Positions 8,201 to 17,287 of a stretch of 37,197 bases of DNA are shown here, in pieces. Within the stretch, counting starts at the first letter, position 1. Each line of letters opens with the position of its first letter. Origin of the DNA: JASMTM01 sp046483075. Lineage in GTDB: Bacteria; Thermotogota; Thermotogae; Petrotogales; Kosmotogaceae. The notes under the pieces are model-generated. The model saw only the letters and a list, made by a program, of their open reading frames with translations, had not been told where the DNA came from and searched no databases. The position numbers and the translations under genes were made by a program. The stretch lies in the NCBI GenBank assembly GCA_046483075.1, contig JAWODV010000080.1:1-37197 (forward strand), in the 5' to 3' direction.

Positions 8201-9385
8201 ATGAACAAAGATGTAAGATATCTTCTTTCATATACCGCAATCACTGGCACCACGGTAGCAATGTTCCGGGTGCTTTTTAATCTGTTCTTGAGAGATGCTG
8301 GATATTCAAATAGCGTAATCGGTTCTACACAATCTGCTGCGCTTTGGGGAACAGCTATAATAGGGCTTTTAATGGGAATAATGGCAGATGCCATGGGTAG
8401 AAAACGGATGATGATCTACACAACCTGTTTAATGCCGCTTGTAGCAATTATGATGACCTTCAATGTAAGTGTTCCTGTACTGCTCACATTATCTTTTTTC
8501 AGAGGTGGTTTTACTGCAGCGAGATTTACTATTGTTTTAGCTGCCTTTACTACAAGTACCGATTCAAAATCAAGAGCAAAGGCTTTTGGTGCGAATTTTG
8601 GACTTATGATGGGTAGCGGTGTTTTTGGGAATTTTATAGGGGGTTTGCTTGGTGATATCATTGGTTTACGAATAACACTTATACTATCGATGATTGTTAC
8701 CTTTGCAGCACTCATTCCGTTGTTCAAATTGGAACCTGATAAAATTAAAACTAAACGAATCAATCCCTTTGACTTCTCTGGATTCGATAAACAGCAGAAA
8801 AAAATAATGGTTTTGTTCTTCATATCCACTGCGACAGTTGGATTTGGTGCAGGATTATTCATACACTTTGGAAATCTAATTTTTAAAGATCTCTTTGGTA
8901 TGACACCTACGGGAATCGGTATTGCTCTTTCAATAGCTCAATTGGGTACAGCTCTTGGTTCAACCTTCTCACATAAGTTTGGTAAAACCTTTGGACCGTT
9001 AAAATTTGTGCTCACCATGCAAATTCTGGTGGTTCCATTAATTCTATCCTTTGCATTTATTAGGGATCCCTATGCCTTTACGGTGGTTTATGCTCTTAGG
9101 TTTGTATTTATGAATACTACAGTACCCATAATGAATTCGGTGGTGTTTTCACATCTCCCCTCTGATAAGCTTTCAACAATATCTGGCATGAATGGTTTCC
9201 TGAATAACTCTGTAAGAGCTGTTGCTGCCCTGCTGTTTGGTGTTATTGTCGGGGCCTCAATTTCTGGTTATACCACATTGTTTATATTGAGTACAGTATT
9301 CTACGGTGCAAGTGCTTTTATTGCTTTCCTTATTTATAAAAGCTATGAAAACCTTGAAACTACCAAAGACCTTTTTGACAGATAA
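8201..9385 (+). CDS. Major facilitator superfamily transporter
   Basis: The 394-residue protein is almost wholly hydrophobic, with about twelve membrane-spanning segments, the normal MFS size. GIMADAMGRKRMMI between the second and third segments matches MFS motif A (G-x3-D-x2-GRKR). A second run (FGANFGLMMGSGVFGNFIGGLLGD) resembles the motif in helix 5 of drug antiporters, so export of a small molecule is plausible, but the substrate is unknown. GGAGG precedes the ATG. It is divergent from the superoxide reductase gene. In-frame coding-like sequence continues for 52 codons beyond its TAA (9386-9544). Confidence 0.85.
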   Translation: MNKDVRYLLSYTAITGTTVAMFRVLFNLFLRDAGYSNSVIGSTQSAALWGTAIIGLLMGIMADAMGRKRMMIYTTCLMPLVAIMMTFNVSVPVLLTLSFFRGGFTAARFTIVLAAFTTSTDSKSRAKAFGANFGLMMGSGVFGNFIGGLLGDIIGLRITLILSMIVTFAALIPLFKLEPDKIKTKRINPFDFSGFDKQQKKIMVLFFISTATVGFGAGLFIHFGNLIFKDLFGMTPTGIGIALSIAQLGTALGSTFSHKFGKTFGPLKFVLTMQILVVPLILSFAFIRDPYAFTVVYALRFVFMNTTVPIMNSVVFSHLPSDKLSTISGMNGFLNNSVRAVAALLFGVIVGASISGYTTLFILSTVFYGASAFIAFLIYKSYENLETTKDLFDR

Positions 9386-9544
9386 ACTATCGAGTTAGTT
9401 AAAAGTTTACATCGCTATGAGGAGCTCATAAGAGCACTTTTGTCAGCAATAAAGCTGCCAAAAGAGATAGGTCTTAATGAGTTATCGCAATTTCTTTTAT
9501 TTAGTTTTAATAGAGGTTTTCAACGTATGATTAAGGTGTTATAG
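9386..9544 (+). pseudogene. Coding-like open frame directly after the MFS stop
   Basis: Immediately after the TAA, in the same frame, 52 codons run to a TAG without interruption. The composition is helix-like (ELVKSLHRYEELIRALLSAI, then GLNELSQFLLF). No ATG lies near its start, and no ribosome site precedes the internal TTG. It may be a gene fragment, a former C-terminal extension of the transporter, or chance. I do not recognise the family. Confidence 0.3.
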
Positions 9545-9577
9545 TTATTTTGGTGACAAACTTGAGGGGGGATATTC

Positions 9578-11245
9578 ATGGCAACAAGGTCGAGCTTCAA
9601 CGCTTCTGAGATCTCAAAGGATAACAAAATATTTTCTCGTTTTAGGGCAACCATAGAAACAGCATTTTATCGAAATAACGTAGTAAGTGTTAATTCAAGG
9701 CGTGAAGCTTACAGACTTGCAAAAGAATCACCGGGAACCATAGTCACGCAAAATGAAGTATACGAACCAGAAAGACTCGGTCTTGATCCACACACAAAGA
9801 TATTGTTGTTCAATGATGGCGCAGTATATGGTCGTTATGCGGGTGCACGAAGAATAGTGGGTGAATCCGGACTGGATCTTGATGATCTTGCTGCAAAAAT
9901 CAGAGAAGCCATATACAAATCAAGATATAAAAAGATGTACCATGCCCAGGCATTTGTTGGTTTACATGAAAATTATATGGTTAGGGCACATCTTATAATT
10001 CCTGAAAATCATGAAAACCTTCTTTACAATTGGTTGCTTAATTTCCAATCTCTTGAAAGCTATTATATCGATATGTATCAGAGTTCCAGGGAATTACCCG
10101 ATGAAGGCGATATTTTCGTCTACACAGACCCTGATTGGGAACATCCTGACCATCCATATGGTTTAACGTTTTTCGATCCCGATCATAATGTAGCAGCTAT
10201 TTTAGGTATGAGATATTTCGGAGAATTCAAAAAAGGAACCCTGACACTTGCCTGGAGTTGCGCAAGTAGAAACGGCTATGTTGCGTGTCATGGCGGACAA
10301 AAACGATACAATCTTGAGAATGACAGGAGTTTTGTTTTAGGCGCATTTGGATTATCCGGTTCAGGAAAATCAACACTAACTCATGCAAAACATAAAAACA
10401 AATACGATGTCACTATCCTTCATGACGATGCCTTCATAATCTCACTGGAAGATGGTTCATCAGTGGCTCTTGAACCAGCATATTTTGATAAAACAGCTGA
10501 TTATCCGCCTTCTTCTCCGGACAATAAGTATCTGCTAACACTTCAAAATGTTGGGGCTACGATAGATAATAACGGTGATCTTGTTCCGGTTACAGAGGAT
10601 ATTAGAAATGGCAATGGAAGGGCTATTAAATCAATGCTCTGGTCTCCAAACAGAGTGAATAAATTCGATGAACCTGTAAATGCAGTAGCGTGGCTGATGA
10701 AAGATCCTGTTCTGCCTCCGGTTTTGAAAATTTCGAATTCCTCTCTTGCTTCAGCTATGGGTGCAACCCTGGCTACAAAAAGAACATCTGCTGAAAGACT
10801 TGCTCCTGGCGCAGATGCAGACGCGTTAGTTTTTGAACCCTATGCCAATCCTTTCAGAACCTATCCATTGAAATACGATTACATTGGATTCAAAGACCTT
10901 TTTGAAAAGCACGATGTTTCCTGTTATGTATTAAACACAGGATATTTCATGGGTAAAAAAGTGAAAAAGCAAACAACCCTATCCATACTAGAAAAAATTA
11001 TTGAAGGTGCTGATGGTTTTAAGAACTGGGGAGGATTTACTGATATAGATATCCTTGAAGTGGAAGGATTTGTTCCCAATCTTGAAGATGAAGAATATCT
11101 AAGATTTTTGTCAAAGCAATTAAAAACACGACTTGATTTTATCCTAACGCTTGAAAGAACCAAAGAAGGCTATAACAAACTTCCTGATGAAGCATATGGA
11201 GCAATAGAAAAGTTTTATAACGATGTACAAAAAAAGGTGACCTGA
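9578..11245 (+). CDS. pckA: Phosphoenolpyruvate carboxykinase, ATP type (divergent)
   Basis: ATP-type PEP carboxykinase interconverts oxaloacetate and PEP with ATP/ADP. The 555-residue product has the expected size and the PEPCK-specific P-loop FGLSGSGKSTLT at about residues 257-268, preceded by CASRNGYVACHGG in the place of the substrate/metal region. The kinase-2 segment, usually IGDDEHxW, reads ILHDDAFI here; the adjacent aspartates remain but the rest differs. DGAVYGRYAGARR in the N-terminal part may hold substrate-binding arginines. GAGGGGGG lies upstream of the ATG. It probably stands alone between the transporter and exchanger genes. I judge a PEPCK-family kinase likely and the exact reaction less certain. 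Confidence 0.68.
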   Translation: MATRSSFNASEISKDNKIFSRFRATIETAFYRNNVVSVNSRREAYRLAKESPGTIVTQNEVYEPERLGLDPHTKILLFNDGAVYGRYAGARRIVGESGLDLDDLAAKIREAIYKSRYKKMYHAQAFVGLHENYMVRAHLIIPENHENLLYNWLLNFQSLESYYIDMYQSSRELPDEGDIFVYTDPDWEHPDHPYGLTFFDPDHNVAAILGMRYFGEFKKGTLTLAWSCASRNGYVACHGGQKRYNLENDRSFVLGAFGLSGSGKSTLTHAKHKNKYDVTILHDDAFIISLEDGSSVALEPAYFDKTADYPPSSPDNKYLLTLQNVGATIDNNGDLVPVTEDIRNGNGRAIKSMLWSPNRVNKFDEPVNAVAWLMKDPVLPPVLKISNSSLASAMGATLATKRTSAERLAPGADADALVFEPYANPFRTYPLKYDYIGFKDLFEKHDVSCYVLNTGYFMGKKVKKQTTLSILEKIIEGADGFKNWGGFTDIDILEVEGFVPNLEDEEYLRFLSKQLKTRLDFILTLERTKEGYNKLPDEAYGAIEKFYNDVQKKVT

Positions 11246-11303
11246 ATATCATTTTGTGATTAATAACGGGATTTTATGATTAATCCCTGTTATGGGTGAT
11301 TCT

Positions 11304-12260
11304 ATGATACTAAATCTTGTACTTCTAGGCCTGGGCTTTTTAATGCTTATAAAGGGTGCAGATTGGCTGGTAAAAGGAGCAGGCAATCTTGCCAGGCATT
11401 TTGGTGTTTCGCCCTTATTCATTGGGTTAACGGTTGTTGCATTTGGAACAAGCGCCCCTGAGCTCGCTGTTAGTCTTTCAGCCTCTTTCAATGGATTGGG
11501 AGAAATAGCCCTGTCAAATGTTGTAGGCAGCAACATAGCTAATGTTGGACTTATTGTAGGTATATCTGCAATAATCCTTCCCCTTAGTGTTGAATCGTCA
11601 ACGGTTAGAAAAGAAATACCTTTTGCAATAATTATAAGTGCAGCAGTGTTCACAATGATTGCATTTCGGGGGAATCCCGTTTTGGGCATTCGTGAAGGAA
11701 TAATTCTTCTTCTATTTTTTGCGATTTTCTTTGAATATCTTTTATCAATGGCTAAAGGTCAGCAGGAACTACTAAAAAGTAAAGAAAAAAATCAATTTGT
11801 TAAAGATTCAAGAATGGGGAAAAATCTATTTTTGACTGTGCTAGGACTTGTAATCGTTGTTATAGGCGGAAAGCTTGTGGTAGATTCGGCCAGTTTTATT
11901 GCGACTTTCCTTGGTATGTCAGATGCCATGATAGGTTTGACGATAGTTGCGATTGGGACATCCTTGCCTGAACTGGTTACTTCGGTAACTGCTTCGTTGA
12001 AAAAAGAAATGGGAATTGCCATAGGAAATATCGTCGGTTCAAATATATTCAATTTGTTGCTTGTTTTAGGACTTACATCCTTGGTAAATCCAGTTAATGT
12101 AAATATAAATACTTACTGGATTGATCTTTTTGTTATGTTAATCTTCACAGGTATTCTTATGGTTTTCTCAACAACCAGATTGAAAATTAGCAGAATAGAA
12201 GGTTCATTGTTGCTTTCGGGTTATCTAATATATATTGTCTTTACAATTATTAGAGGTTGA
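11304..12260 (+). CDS. Calcium/sodium antiporter (CaCA family, YrbG-like)
   Basis: The protein exchanges Na+ for Ca2+ across the membrane. Two inverted repeats each carry the alpha-motif: GTSAPELAVS in the first half and GTSLPELVTS in the second, with GNIVGSNIFN following, as in this family. About ten hydrophobic segments are present, with a charged loop in the middle (about residues 155-170). An upstream ATG at 11292 is in frame, but members usually begin MILNLVLLxxG, and GGGTGA lies just before 11304, so I prefer 11304 (318 residues). A bulged hairpin at about 11262-11290 precedes it but lacks a T tail. Confidence 0.9.
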   Translation: MILNLVLLGLGFLMLIKGADWLVKGAGNLARHFGVSPLFIGLTVVAFGTSAPELAVSLSASFNGLGEIALSNVVGSNIANVGLIVGISAIILPLSVESSTVRKEIPFAIIISAAVFTMIAFRGNPVLGIREGIILLLFFAIFFEYLLSMAKGQQELLKSKEKNQFVKDSRMGKNLFLTVLGLVIVVIGGKLVVDSASFIATFLGMSDAMIGLTIVAIGTSLPELVTSVTASLKKEMGIAIGNIVGSNIFNLLLVLGLTSLVNPVNVNINTYWIDLFVMLIFTGILMVFSTTRLKISRIEGSLLLSGYLIYIVFTIIRG

Positions 12261-12357
12261 GTATTGATCGAATAGATACAGTATCTCCGTTCTGAGGTAA
12301 AATTCATATGAAACTATATTAGTGGTGAAATCTTTCGAAACTATTTGAGGTGAGGAG

Positions 12358-13272
12358 ATGAAGATTTTCCTTCAGGCTCTTGGTTATGGAGTCTTAACAC
12401 TGGGCTTGGTAATCTCGCTTTCACTGGGATATAGTGCATATATTGCCAGCATCGGAGAGAAATCAGATGTATTGAAAAATATAAAATACAAAGAAATAAA
12501 TGGAGAGAAAATTGCATACAGAGAAGCGGGAGAGGAGAATAGTGAAATCCTCGTTTTGGTTCATGGTTTTCTTGGTTCCTCATACGATTTCAGTAAGATT
12601 ATTCCTTTATTAGCAGAACATTATCACGTAATTGCCCCGGATCTTATTGGATTTGGTTTTTCTACAAAGAATGAAAAACTCGATTATTCCAAAAAAACTC
12701 AATCGGAGTTTCTTTATCTAACCTTAAGAGAATTTGGGATTGAAAAGTTCAATATCCTTGGACATTCCATGGGTGGAGAAGTCGCATTACATCTTGTGCT
12801 TAACCATTCTGAATCTGTAAAAAAGCTAATTCTTGTTGATTCAGGAGGTTATATAAAAAATGAGAGAAGCATTTCGTCCAATAGATTTGTGGGAAGTTTG
12901 TATCTTAGGCTCGGTTTTCAAAACTATTTCCTTCAGAGAAGTGTATTCAAACTTGCATTTTATAAACAGAATGCAATGGATATCAAAGATTTTAAACCGG
13001 CATACAGTTTGGTTTATAATATCCCATCAAAGACACTTTACAAATTTAACAAAGATGATGACAGTGGTTCCATATCTGAAGAAATCAAAACGGTAAAAGC
13101 ACCCACACTTATAATTTGGGGAGATAAAGATGAGCTAATAGATGTTGATTATGCTATAAGGTTCAATAAAGAACTGATTAATTCTAATCTGGTGATAATA
13201 GAGGATTCAGGGCATATACCATATATTGAGAAACCTGAAGAAACTTTAGAAGCAATATTTAGATTTCTTTGA
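12358..13272 (+). CDS. Alpha/beta hydrolase with N-terminal membrane anchor
   Basis: The 304-residue protein begins with a hydrophobic helix (about residues 5-30), which should anchor it in the membrane with the catalytic domain outside. HGFLGSS (69-75) forms the oxyanion region, GHSMGG places the nucleophile at Ser137, WGDKDEL suggests Asp258, and DSGHIPY gives His286, so the triad is complete. The fold is that of esterases, lipases and epoxide or haloalkane hydrolases; the substrate cannot be told. GAGGTGAGGAG precedes the ATG. The 97-base gap to the exchanger suggests separate transcription or a loose operon. Confidence 0.85.
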   Translation: MKIFLQALGYGVLTLGLVISLSLGYSAYIASIGEKSDVLKNIKYKEINGEKIAYREAGEENSEILVLVHGFLGSSYDFSKIIPLLAEHYHVIAPDLIGFGFSTKNEKLDYSKKTQSEFLYLTLREFGIEKFNILGHSMGGEVALHLVLNHSESVKKLILVDSGGYIKNERSISSNRFVGSLYLRLGFQNYFLQRSVFKLAFYKQNAMDIKDFKPAYSLVYNIPSKTLYKFNKDDDSGSISEEIKTVKAPTLIIWGDKDELIDVDYAIRFNKELINSNLVIIEDSGHIPYIEKPEETLEAIFRFL

Positions 13273-13387
13273 TGACGAATATTTAAAAAAAAATTTAATG
13301 GAGTAAAAATTTCAAACCTCTCATTAATTACTAAAATAAAACTTCCTTTATAGACAATTGTTTAAATGCCGGTATTTGATACATTTA

Positions 13388-13396
13388 TGTTAAAAT
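13388..13396 (+). promoter_or_regulatory. Candidate extended -10 of the MEDS-HD-GYP gene
   Basis: TG-T-TAAAAT lies about 33 bases before the ATG at 13430, in a 157-base AT-rich gap. No clear -35. Confidence 0.35.
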
Positions 13397-13429
13397 GAAA
13401 AAAGCCTTGTATAACATTGAGGTGTAGTT

Positions 13430-14656
13430 ATGAGTAAGTCTGAATCAACAAAACCAGTGATTCAGAACTTCGGACAACACAATTTAATTGTTTATAATAA
13501 TATTAAAAAACTTGAAGATAATTTAGGCTTTTATTTCAGTAATAACTACAAAAAGGGTATGAAATTACTCTTTCTCTATAATAATATTTCTTCTCAAACC
13601 GTTAAAAACGGGCTTGCTAAATATAATATCGACTTTGACAATCTTGTCAAATCAAGAGAAATGTTGCTTATTGATTATAATAAGGGTTATTTACATGATG
13701 GTTTTTTTGATGTTGACTGTTTGATTGACACGCTCAAATATGAAGTAGAAAAAGCTTTAAATGAAGGGTTCAAAGGTTTGAGTGGAGCTGGAGACATGTC
13801 CTGGTTTTTCGATAAAAATGTAGATGTTTCAGAATTGTTTAAATATGAAGCTTTATTAAATCCCCTGGTCATGAAATTCCCTCTTACTGTAGCTTGCATA
13901 TATAATTTTAAAGAAGTAAGTGCCAGTCTGCTAGTAAACTTAAAAAAACTTCACTCTGTAAATATTATTGAAGAAGATATCTTGAATGAAGGGAAACACA
14001 TGAGTGAAAAATTTTTATCTGATTATCATACAGATTTATTAATGATGGATTTTAAAGAATTGGATAAAGTAGATTTCTTACATAGAATGGCGGATATGAT
14101 TTCTGAACTTTTAAAATTCAGAAGCCTGTATATTGAGGATCATAGTAAAAATGTTTCCGAACTTGCAAAAGCAATAGGAAAAAGATTGAAACTGGATGAA
14201 TCAAAAGTGGAGTCATTGAGTATCGCAGGGGAGATTCACGATGCAGGAATGCTGTCACAATCAATGGAACTTCTAAATAAACCTGGACCTCTTATTAATT
14301 TTGAAAGACAGTTAATTTTTGATCATCCAAAGACAGGATATGAATTAGCGAAGAAAACGTGTTTGCCAGAGAGTGCATCCAGAGCAGTTCTGGAACATCA
14401 TGAGAAGATTGATGGTTCGGGCTACCCTGAAGGACTGAATGGAAAAAGAATAAGCGTTGAAGGCAAAATACTTGCAGTGGCTGAGGTTGTAGCAGCGATG
14501 AGTTTTTATAGACCTTACAGGCAGGATTACGGTGAAAGATTTGCGTTAAAAGAAATTGAGAGTAATGCTGGTAGATTATACGATACTGAAGTGGCAAAAG
14601 CCTGCTTGGAAATTTTTGACAAAGGATTTAGATTTACGGGAAATGGTATAGTCTAA
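13430..14656 (+). CDS. MEDS sensory domain fused to HD-GYP (cyclic-di-GMP phosphodiesterase-like)
   Basis: Residues 12-180 match the MEDS domain (methanogen/methylotroph DcmR sensory): GQHNLIVYNN at the start, a middle with the GDMSWF box (121-126) corresponding to the family's G-E/D-M-S-W, and a Walker-like beta/alpha layout. Residues 228-400 are an HD-GYP domain: His238, HD at 270-271, His299, HHE at 323-325 and GSGYP at 329-333, which are the metal ligands and signature loop. HD-GYP enzymes hydrolyse cyclic-di-GMP. The canonical HDxGK reads HDAGM here, so the usual lysine is missing and activity may be altered. No membrane segments, hence cytoplasmic. The bidirectional terminator at 14676 ends it. 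Confidence 0.82.
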   Translation: MSKSESTKPVIQNFGQHNLIVYNNIKKLEDNLGFYFSNNYKKGMKLLFLYNNISSQTVKNGLAKYNIDFDNLVKSREMLLIDYNKGYLHDGFFDVDCLIDTLKYEVEKALNEGFKGLSGAGDMSWFFDKNVDVSELFKYEALLNPLVMKFPLTVACIYNFKEVSASLLVNLKKLHSVNIIEEDILNEGKHMSEKFLSDYHTDLLMMDFKELDKVDFLHRMADMISELLKFRSLYIEDHSKNVSELAKAIGKRLKLDESKVESLSIAGEIHDAGMLSQSMELLNKPGPLINFERQLIFDHPKTGYELAKKTCLPESASRAVLEHHEKIDGSGYPEGLNGKRISVEGKILAVAEVVAAMSFYRPYRQDYGERFALKEIESNAGRLYDTEVAKACLEIFDKGFRFTGNGIV

Positions 14657-14675
14657 ACTATAAACTATATAAATA

Positions 14676-14705
14676 AAAAGGCCAGCTTGACTGGCCTTTT
14701 TATTG
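14676..14705. terminator. Bidirectional terminator between convergent genes
   Basis: The stem AAAAGGCCAG/CTGGCCTTTT with a CTTGA loop has T-rich tails both ways, so it serves the HD-GYP gene (plus) and the aminopeptidase gene (minus). Confidence 0.88.
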
Positions 14706-14717
14706 TTTTAATGAAAG

Positions 14718-15815
14718 TCAAATAATAAATTTACCGTCCTTATATATTAACTCACCATCTGCATAAATCTCTCCACCTGTTCTCATATCGCATAGCATAT
14801 CCCAGTGAATGTCAGATTGATTTTCCCCTCTACTTTCAGGCAGAGACTGTCCAATCGCCAGGTGAACCGTACCTCCTATTTTTTCATCAAAAAGCATATT
14901 CTTTGTAAATTCCTTGATATTGTAATTTGTTCCCATGGCGACTTCACCGACATAATTGGCTCCTCTTATTTGCAGAATCTGTTCCAGTAATTTCTGCCCC
15001 TTTGAAGCTTCAGCTTTCACCACTTTGCCATTTTCGAATGTGAGCCTGATATCTTCGATTTCCTGACCCTGAAAAATTCCCGGGAAAGAGAATCGAATTT
15101 TTCCATTTACCGTATCTTCTATGGGACCTGTGTAAACTTCGCCTGAAGGCATATTCATATGTCCATCGCTGTTTATCCACTTTCTTCCTTGAATGTCCAT
15201 TTCAATATCCGTATCTTCAGAAAGTATCCTCAAATGCTTTTTATTATCGAGAAAATCTACATATTTCTGTTGTTCATCGTGGATCTTATTCCATTCGCCG
15301 ACAGGATCTTCGCTGTCAAGATGACAGGCAGTATAAACAAAATCCTCATAATCTGCCAAAGACATGGAAGCTTCCTGAGCATTTGCTACTGTAGGAAATT
15401 GTGTGCCGGCCCATCGTAACTCGTTATTGCCTATTCGTTCGAATAATCGCTTTTGTAATTCGTGCTGACTTTCAGTGTTTTTTCGAATACTTTCAGCCGG
15501 TACATTTGACATTATTCTGGTATTTGAAGTCCCCATCAATGAAAGGAAAACATCTATATTCTCCACTATAGAAAACATCTTCTCCGGTACATAAGTGAGC
15601 TGGTCTTCATCTCCGTATTTAAAAAGGATTTCTCTAAGTGAGGGTTCTTCAATAAGTATGTCCACAAGAGAGCCTGCTTTGAGTGCTTCCTTATAAACAG
15701 CTTTCATAAGTGGAAATACAACAGGCTCTCCACTTATAACAAGTTTTTCACCTGACTTCAAATCCAGTGAGTATTTGACCATTACCTCTGCGTGTTTCAA
15801 TATCCTTTCATCCAC
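14718..15815 (-). CDS. M29-family (AmpS/PepS-like) aminopeptidase
   Basis: This is a thermophile-type dinuclear metallo-aminopeptidase that trims N-terminal residues from peptides in the cytoplasm. The 365 residues include the expected metal-site elements: MPSGEV (Glu226), GEVAMGTN (Glu291), VHLAIGQS (His318) and DIHWDM (His337, Asp339). RWAGTQFPT at 134-142 is also typical of the family. There is no signal peptide. GGAGGT stands just before the ATG. It is transcribed away from the arabinose operon, with a shared 383-base upstream region. Confidence 0.9.
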   Translation of the reverse strand: MDERILKHAEVMVKYSLDLKSGEKLVISGEPVVFPLMKAVYKEALKAGSLVDILIEEPSLREILFKYGDEDQLTYVPEKMFSIVENIDVFLSLMGTSNTRIMSNVPAESIRKNTESQHELQKRLFERIGNNELRWAGTQFPTVANAQEASMSLADYEDFVYTACHLDSEDPVGEWNKIHDEQQKYVDFLDNKKHLRILSEDTDIEMDIQGRKWINSDGHMNMPSGEVYTGPIEDTVNGKIRFSFPGIFQGQEIEDIRLTFENGKVVKAEASKGQKLLEQILQIRGANYVGEVAMGTNYNIKEFTKNMLFDEKIGGTVHLAIGQSLPESRGENQSDIHWDMLCDMRTGGEIYADGELIYKDGKFII

Positions 15816-16198
15816 AAAAATACCTCCTTAAACAATAAGCTTGGGTTTATGCTTGATTTAGGATTTTGTTTTTATATTATAACGTCATTTAGTGATGCAG
15901 AAAAATGAAAGTATTACGGGTTGATTTTACTGAGTTTATTTACACATTTATGTCTATTTTATAAAAATAACGGTATCATTGTCCATTATCGTTGATAATC
16001 AAGCTTAATAGTACTTAGTTGTGTTTGTAAAAAAATAGAAAAAATTGGTATTATGTTTTTTAGAAAACGTTGTATATAACGTTGTATATAATTAGTAAAT
16101 ACTTTAGATATTGGTAAGCTATCAAGTAGATTCCACTCTCTAAAGTAGTTTCAAAGCTTCAGAGACTGGCTTCTACAAAATCCGAAAGGAGTGAGGAT
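15816..16198. promoter_or_regulatory. Shared upstream region of the aminopeptidase gene and the arabinose operon
   Basis: No gene is visible. A perfect 15-base palindrome with an odd centre, ATTATC-GTT-GATAAT, lies at 15985-15999 and could bind a regulator. ACGTTGTATAT is repeated in tandem at 16067-16077 and 16079-16089. The rest is AT-rich sequence with nothing else I can support. Confidence 0.5.
16067..16092 (+). promoter_or_regulatory. Arabinose operon promoter with LacI-type operator candidate
   Basis: ACGTTGTATATAACGT at 16067-16082 is a 16-base palindrome with one mismatched base pair position, having CG-containing half-sites as LacI-family operators do. A consensus -10, TATAAT, follows at 16087-16092, so a bound repressor would cover the -35 region. 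The regulator is probably the LacI-family protein encoded at 21411. This is inference from position and symmetry. Confidence 0.55.
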
Positions 16199-17188
16199 AT
16201 GTCTAAAAAGCTAGGAGTACTTTTTGTTGTTTTGTTTATGGTACTAGCGTTACCCTCAATGATGTTTGCAGCTGAAGATGACCCGGTTGTTATTTATTTC
16301 TTCCCTGGAGGTAGCCCTGGAGGAACATTTGCAACTGTAGTATACAATGGCGCAGTGCATGCAGCAGAGATACTTGGCGACAGAGTAGAGATGCACTATT
16401 TGTGGTCCGAATGGAGTCCTCAAAAAATGGTAACCCAACTTGAACAGGCCATAGCGGCTAATCCTGATGGAATCGCTATAATGGGTCACCCCGGTGATGA
16501 TGCTTACAGAGCATTTGTGGAAGATGCTTTTGAAAAAGGAATCATTGTTACCAGTCAGAACACTACTTTGCCTGAATTAGAAGAAAGATATGCAGGTCAG
16601 GGCTTTGGATATGTTGGACAGGAACTTTATCCATCCGGTTGGATGCTTGGTCAGGGAATTTTAAGAAGAGCAGATGTTGAACCTGGTGACAAAGCCCTTG
16701 TATGGGGACTTAAATCACAGCCGACAAGAGGACAAAGAACACTTGGTGTTATTGAGGCTCTTGAAGATGGCGGAATGGAAGTTGACTACATAGAAATATC
16801 ACCTGAGGTTGATAAAGATGCTGCAAATGGAATTCCAGTAATTGTTGGATACTTACAGGCAAATCCAGATTGTAAAGTTGTAGTGACTGACCATGGTAAC
16901 CTTACATCAGCCCAGCAGACATACTTTGAAGCTGCAGGCTACGGTCCAGATGAAATTTATGGAGCAGGTTTTGACCTATCACCAGCAACAGCAGAAAGTA
17001 TTAAATCAGGTTACACTGACCTTGTTCTTGACCAGCAACCATTCTTACAGGGTTTCTTACCCGTAATGCAGATTTACTTAACAAAGAAATTCGGTTTCTC
17101 AGGACTTCATATTGATACTGGTGGCGGTTTGATCCACGCAGGTAACATTGATTTCATTGCGCCACTGGCAGCAGAAGGTATCAGATAA
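16199..17188 (+). CDS. Sugar ABC transporter, periplasmic substrate-binding protein (CUT2 type)
   Basis: The protein starts with a signal peptide (MSKKLGVLFVVLFMVLALPS, cleavage expected after MMFAA) and continues as a type I periplasmic-binding fold like RbsB, XylF or AraF: an N-terminal lobe with PQKMVTQLEQAIAANPDGIAIM and a C-terminal lobe with PDCKVVVTDHGN, with the DLSPAT and LDQQPFLQGF segments typical of Peripla_BP_4 proteins. It has no lipobox. It is the first gene of the operon with the arabinose enzymes, so L-arabinose or a related pentose is the likely ligand. The ribosome site AAAGGAGTGAGG precedes the ATG. Confidence 0.9.
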   Translation: MSKKLGVLFVVLFMVLALPSMMFAAEDDPVVIYFFPGGSPGGTFATVVYNGAVHAAEILGDRVEMHYLWSEWSPQKMVTQLEQAIAANPDGIAIMGHPGDDAYRAFVEDAFEKGIIVTSQNTTLPELEERYAGQGFGYVGQELYPSGWMLGQGILRRADVEPGDKALVWGLKSQPTRGQRTLGVIEALEDGGMEVDYIEISPEVDKDAANGIPVIVGYLQANPDCKVVVTDHGNLTSAQQTYFEAAGYGPDEIYGAGFDLSPATAESIKSGYTDLVLDQQPFLQGFLPVMQIYLTKKFGFSGLHIDTGGGLIHAGNIDFIAPLAAEGIR

Positions 17189-17287
17189 TATTGATAGAAG
17201 TTTTACGAAAAACTGGAAGGGGAGAAATCCCCTTCCATTTATCCTTTGTAATTGGATTATAAAGTCAGTGTTGAAGGAGGAAGTCCC

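Noticed and set aside
11262..11290. Terminator before the Na+/Ca2+ exchanger gene
   Set aside because: The hairpin has a bulge and is followed by the ribosome site and start codon, not by a T run.
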